Source: Pirellulales bacterium
GTDB taxonomy: Bacteria; Planctomycetota; Planctomycetia; Pirellulales; Thermoguttaceae
Direction: 5' to 3'
DNA: 5,273 nucleotides
Assembly (NCBI GenBank): GCA_030617125.1
Contig: JAUWWA010000168.1
Coordinates: 1-5,273, forward strand
A program made the position numbers and the translations under genes. Under the pieces are notes generated by a model, which ran no database searches, was not told the DNA's origin, and saw only the letters and a program-made list of their open reading frames with translations. Shown piece by piece: positions 4,901 to 5,273 of the stretch (position 1 is the first letter of the stretch; every line of letters starts with the position of its first letter).

Positions 4901-4929
4901 ACTTTAGCACTGGAAGGTGCAATTGTCAA
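4901..4929 (-). promoter_or_regulatory. Sigma-70-type promoter of the rnc unit
   Basis: A perfect -35 TTGACA (4924-4929), a 17-base spacer and a -10 TAAAGT (4901-4906, four of six) face the RNase III gene. Transcription would start near 4894, giving a leader of roughly 45-70 bases to the ATG at 4847 or 4823. This also rules out the TTG at 4922 as the start. Confidence 0.65.
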
Positions 4930-5050
4930 TCCGCAATCCCGGCCCATTCCCCCCCACCGGTAGCGAGAAGCCGCAAACTCCTCTTGCCGGCCAAGTCCGT
5001 GCGAAGGAAAATCGGCTCAGCGGCAACCATCCAGGGGTAACTGTCGTCGC

Positions 5051-5077
5051 GGAACGAACTGGTCAACAACCGGTCTC
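5051..5077 (+). promoter_or_regulatory. Possible ECF-type promoter of the right-edge gene
   Basis: GGAAC (5051-5055) and GTCTC (5073-5077) are 17 bases apart, close to the general ECF form and similar to the site proposed before the sigma factor gene. Transcription would start near 5085, leaving about 38 bases that include the ribosome binding site. No sigma-70 promoter is evident here. Short motifs such as these arise easily by chance. Confidence 0.25.
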
Positions 5078-5106
5078 GTATCAATATGAACACCCCATTT
5101 TTGTCA

Positions 5107-5114
5107 AAAGGAGG
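5107..5114 (+). promoter_or_regulatory. Strong ribosome binding site
   Basis: AAAGGAGG ends 8 bases before ATG 5123, an ideal Shine-Dalgarno arrangement that supports the right-edge coding sequence despite its short visible length. Confidence 0.85.
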
Positions 5115-5122
5115 ACTGTCGA

Positions 5123-5273
5123 ATGAGAAACACGAGAAACTCCGCCCGATTCCGCTGGATCATGGCCGTGGTGCTGATTGCGGGCCTCGCCTTCGGGGGC
5201 GGGGTCTTCTGGCAGGCTGCCGTCGGCGAGGACCGCTCGACGGTGGCGGAATCCAACGGCGTGGCGAAAGCCA
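5123..5273 (+). CDS. Exported or membrane-anchored protein of unknown function, N-terminus only
   Basis: Fifty codons are visible from the ATG at 5123, which has an excellent ribosome binding site, and the frame is open to the window edge. Residues 1-11 are basic (MRNTRNSARFR), and residues about 12-30 are hydrophobic (WIMAVVLIAGLAFGGGVFW). A polar acidic stretch follows (GEDRSTVAES). This is a signal peptide or an uncleaved N-terminal anchor, so the rest of the protein should face the periplasm. No domain can be recognised from this length; membrane-fusion proteins and many other envelope proteins start this way. It is transcribed divergently from rnc across a gap of about 190 bases and so is probably not functionally tied to it. 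Confidence 0.75.
   Translation, partial: MRNTRNSARFRWIMAVVLIAGLAFGGGVFWQAAVGEDRSTVAESNGVAKA

Noticed and set aside
4002..4901. A 299-codon plus-strand open frame opposite RNase III and the PP-loop gene
   Set aside because: It is antisense to two clearly recognised genes; its translation is a high-GC shadow with no family resemblance.
4824..4922. TTG at 4922 as the start of RNase III
   Set aside because: It lies within the promoter, upstream of the predicted transcript start, and the added residues do not resemble the family.

Overview
The window looks like chromosomal DNA from a high-GC bacterium, most likely a planctomycete of the Pirellulales type. This is an inference from four things: an ECF sigma factor followed by a membrane-anchored regulator lacking a zinc motif, a short lysine-rich histone-H1-like protein, RNase III followed almost directly by a PP-loop ATPase, and palindromic intergenic repeats of a style I associate with that group. 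No rRNA, tRNA or CRISPR array is visible.

Layout. Positions 1-1036 (minus strand) hold an ECF sigma factor and, 48 bases downstream, the start of a membrane protein whose cytoplasmic N-terminus resembles an anti-sigma or sensor module; it runs off the left edge. Positions 1037-1403 are intergenic and contain a CAT-rich degenerate repeat and a strong palindrome. Positions 1404-1583 (plus) are a C-terminal scrap of a sugar phosphate isomerase/epimerase with no gene body. Positions 1584-2954 form a 1.37 kb stretch with no recognisable gene, lower and uneven GC, and several perfect hairpins; its last part is the probable leader of the next gene. Positions 2955-3161 (plus) encode a 68-residue protein that is 56% lysine. 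Positions 3162-3540 are a convergent intergenic region with two small hairpins, a 28-base near-perfect hairpin and a 137-base nested inverted-repeat element. Positions 3541-4105 (minus) are a PP-loop ATPase gene broken by a one-base frameshift. Positions 4107-4823 (minus) are RNase III with a clear sigma-70-type promoter. From 5123 (plus) a divergent gene begins for an exported or membrane-anchored protein that runs off the right edge.

How the genes relate. The sigma factor and its neighbour probably form an envelope or stress regulatory pair. RNase III and the PP-loop protein are one transcription unit with a single base between stop and start, so an RNA-processing enzyme is co-expressed with a probable RNA-thiolation-type enzyme. 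The histone-like gene stands alone behind a long leader.

The parts most worth a second look are the nested palindromic element at 3368-3504, the gene-free hairpin-bearing stretch at 1584-2954, the frameshifted and C-terminally short PP-loop gene, and the lysine-rich protein. I do not see convincing evidence of a complete new multi-gene system in this window.
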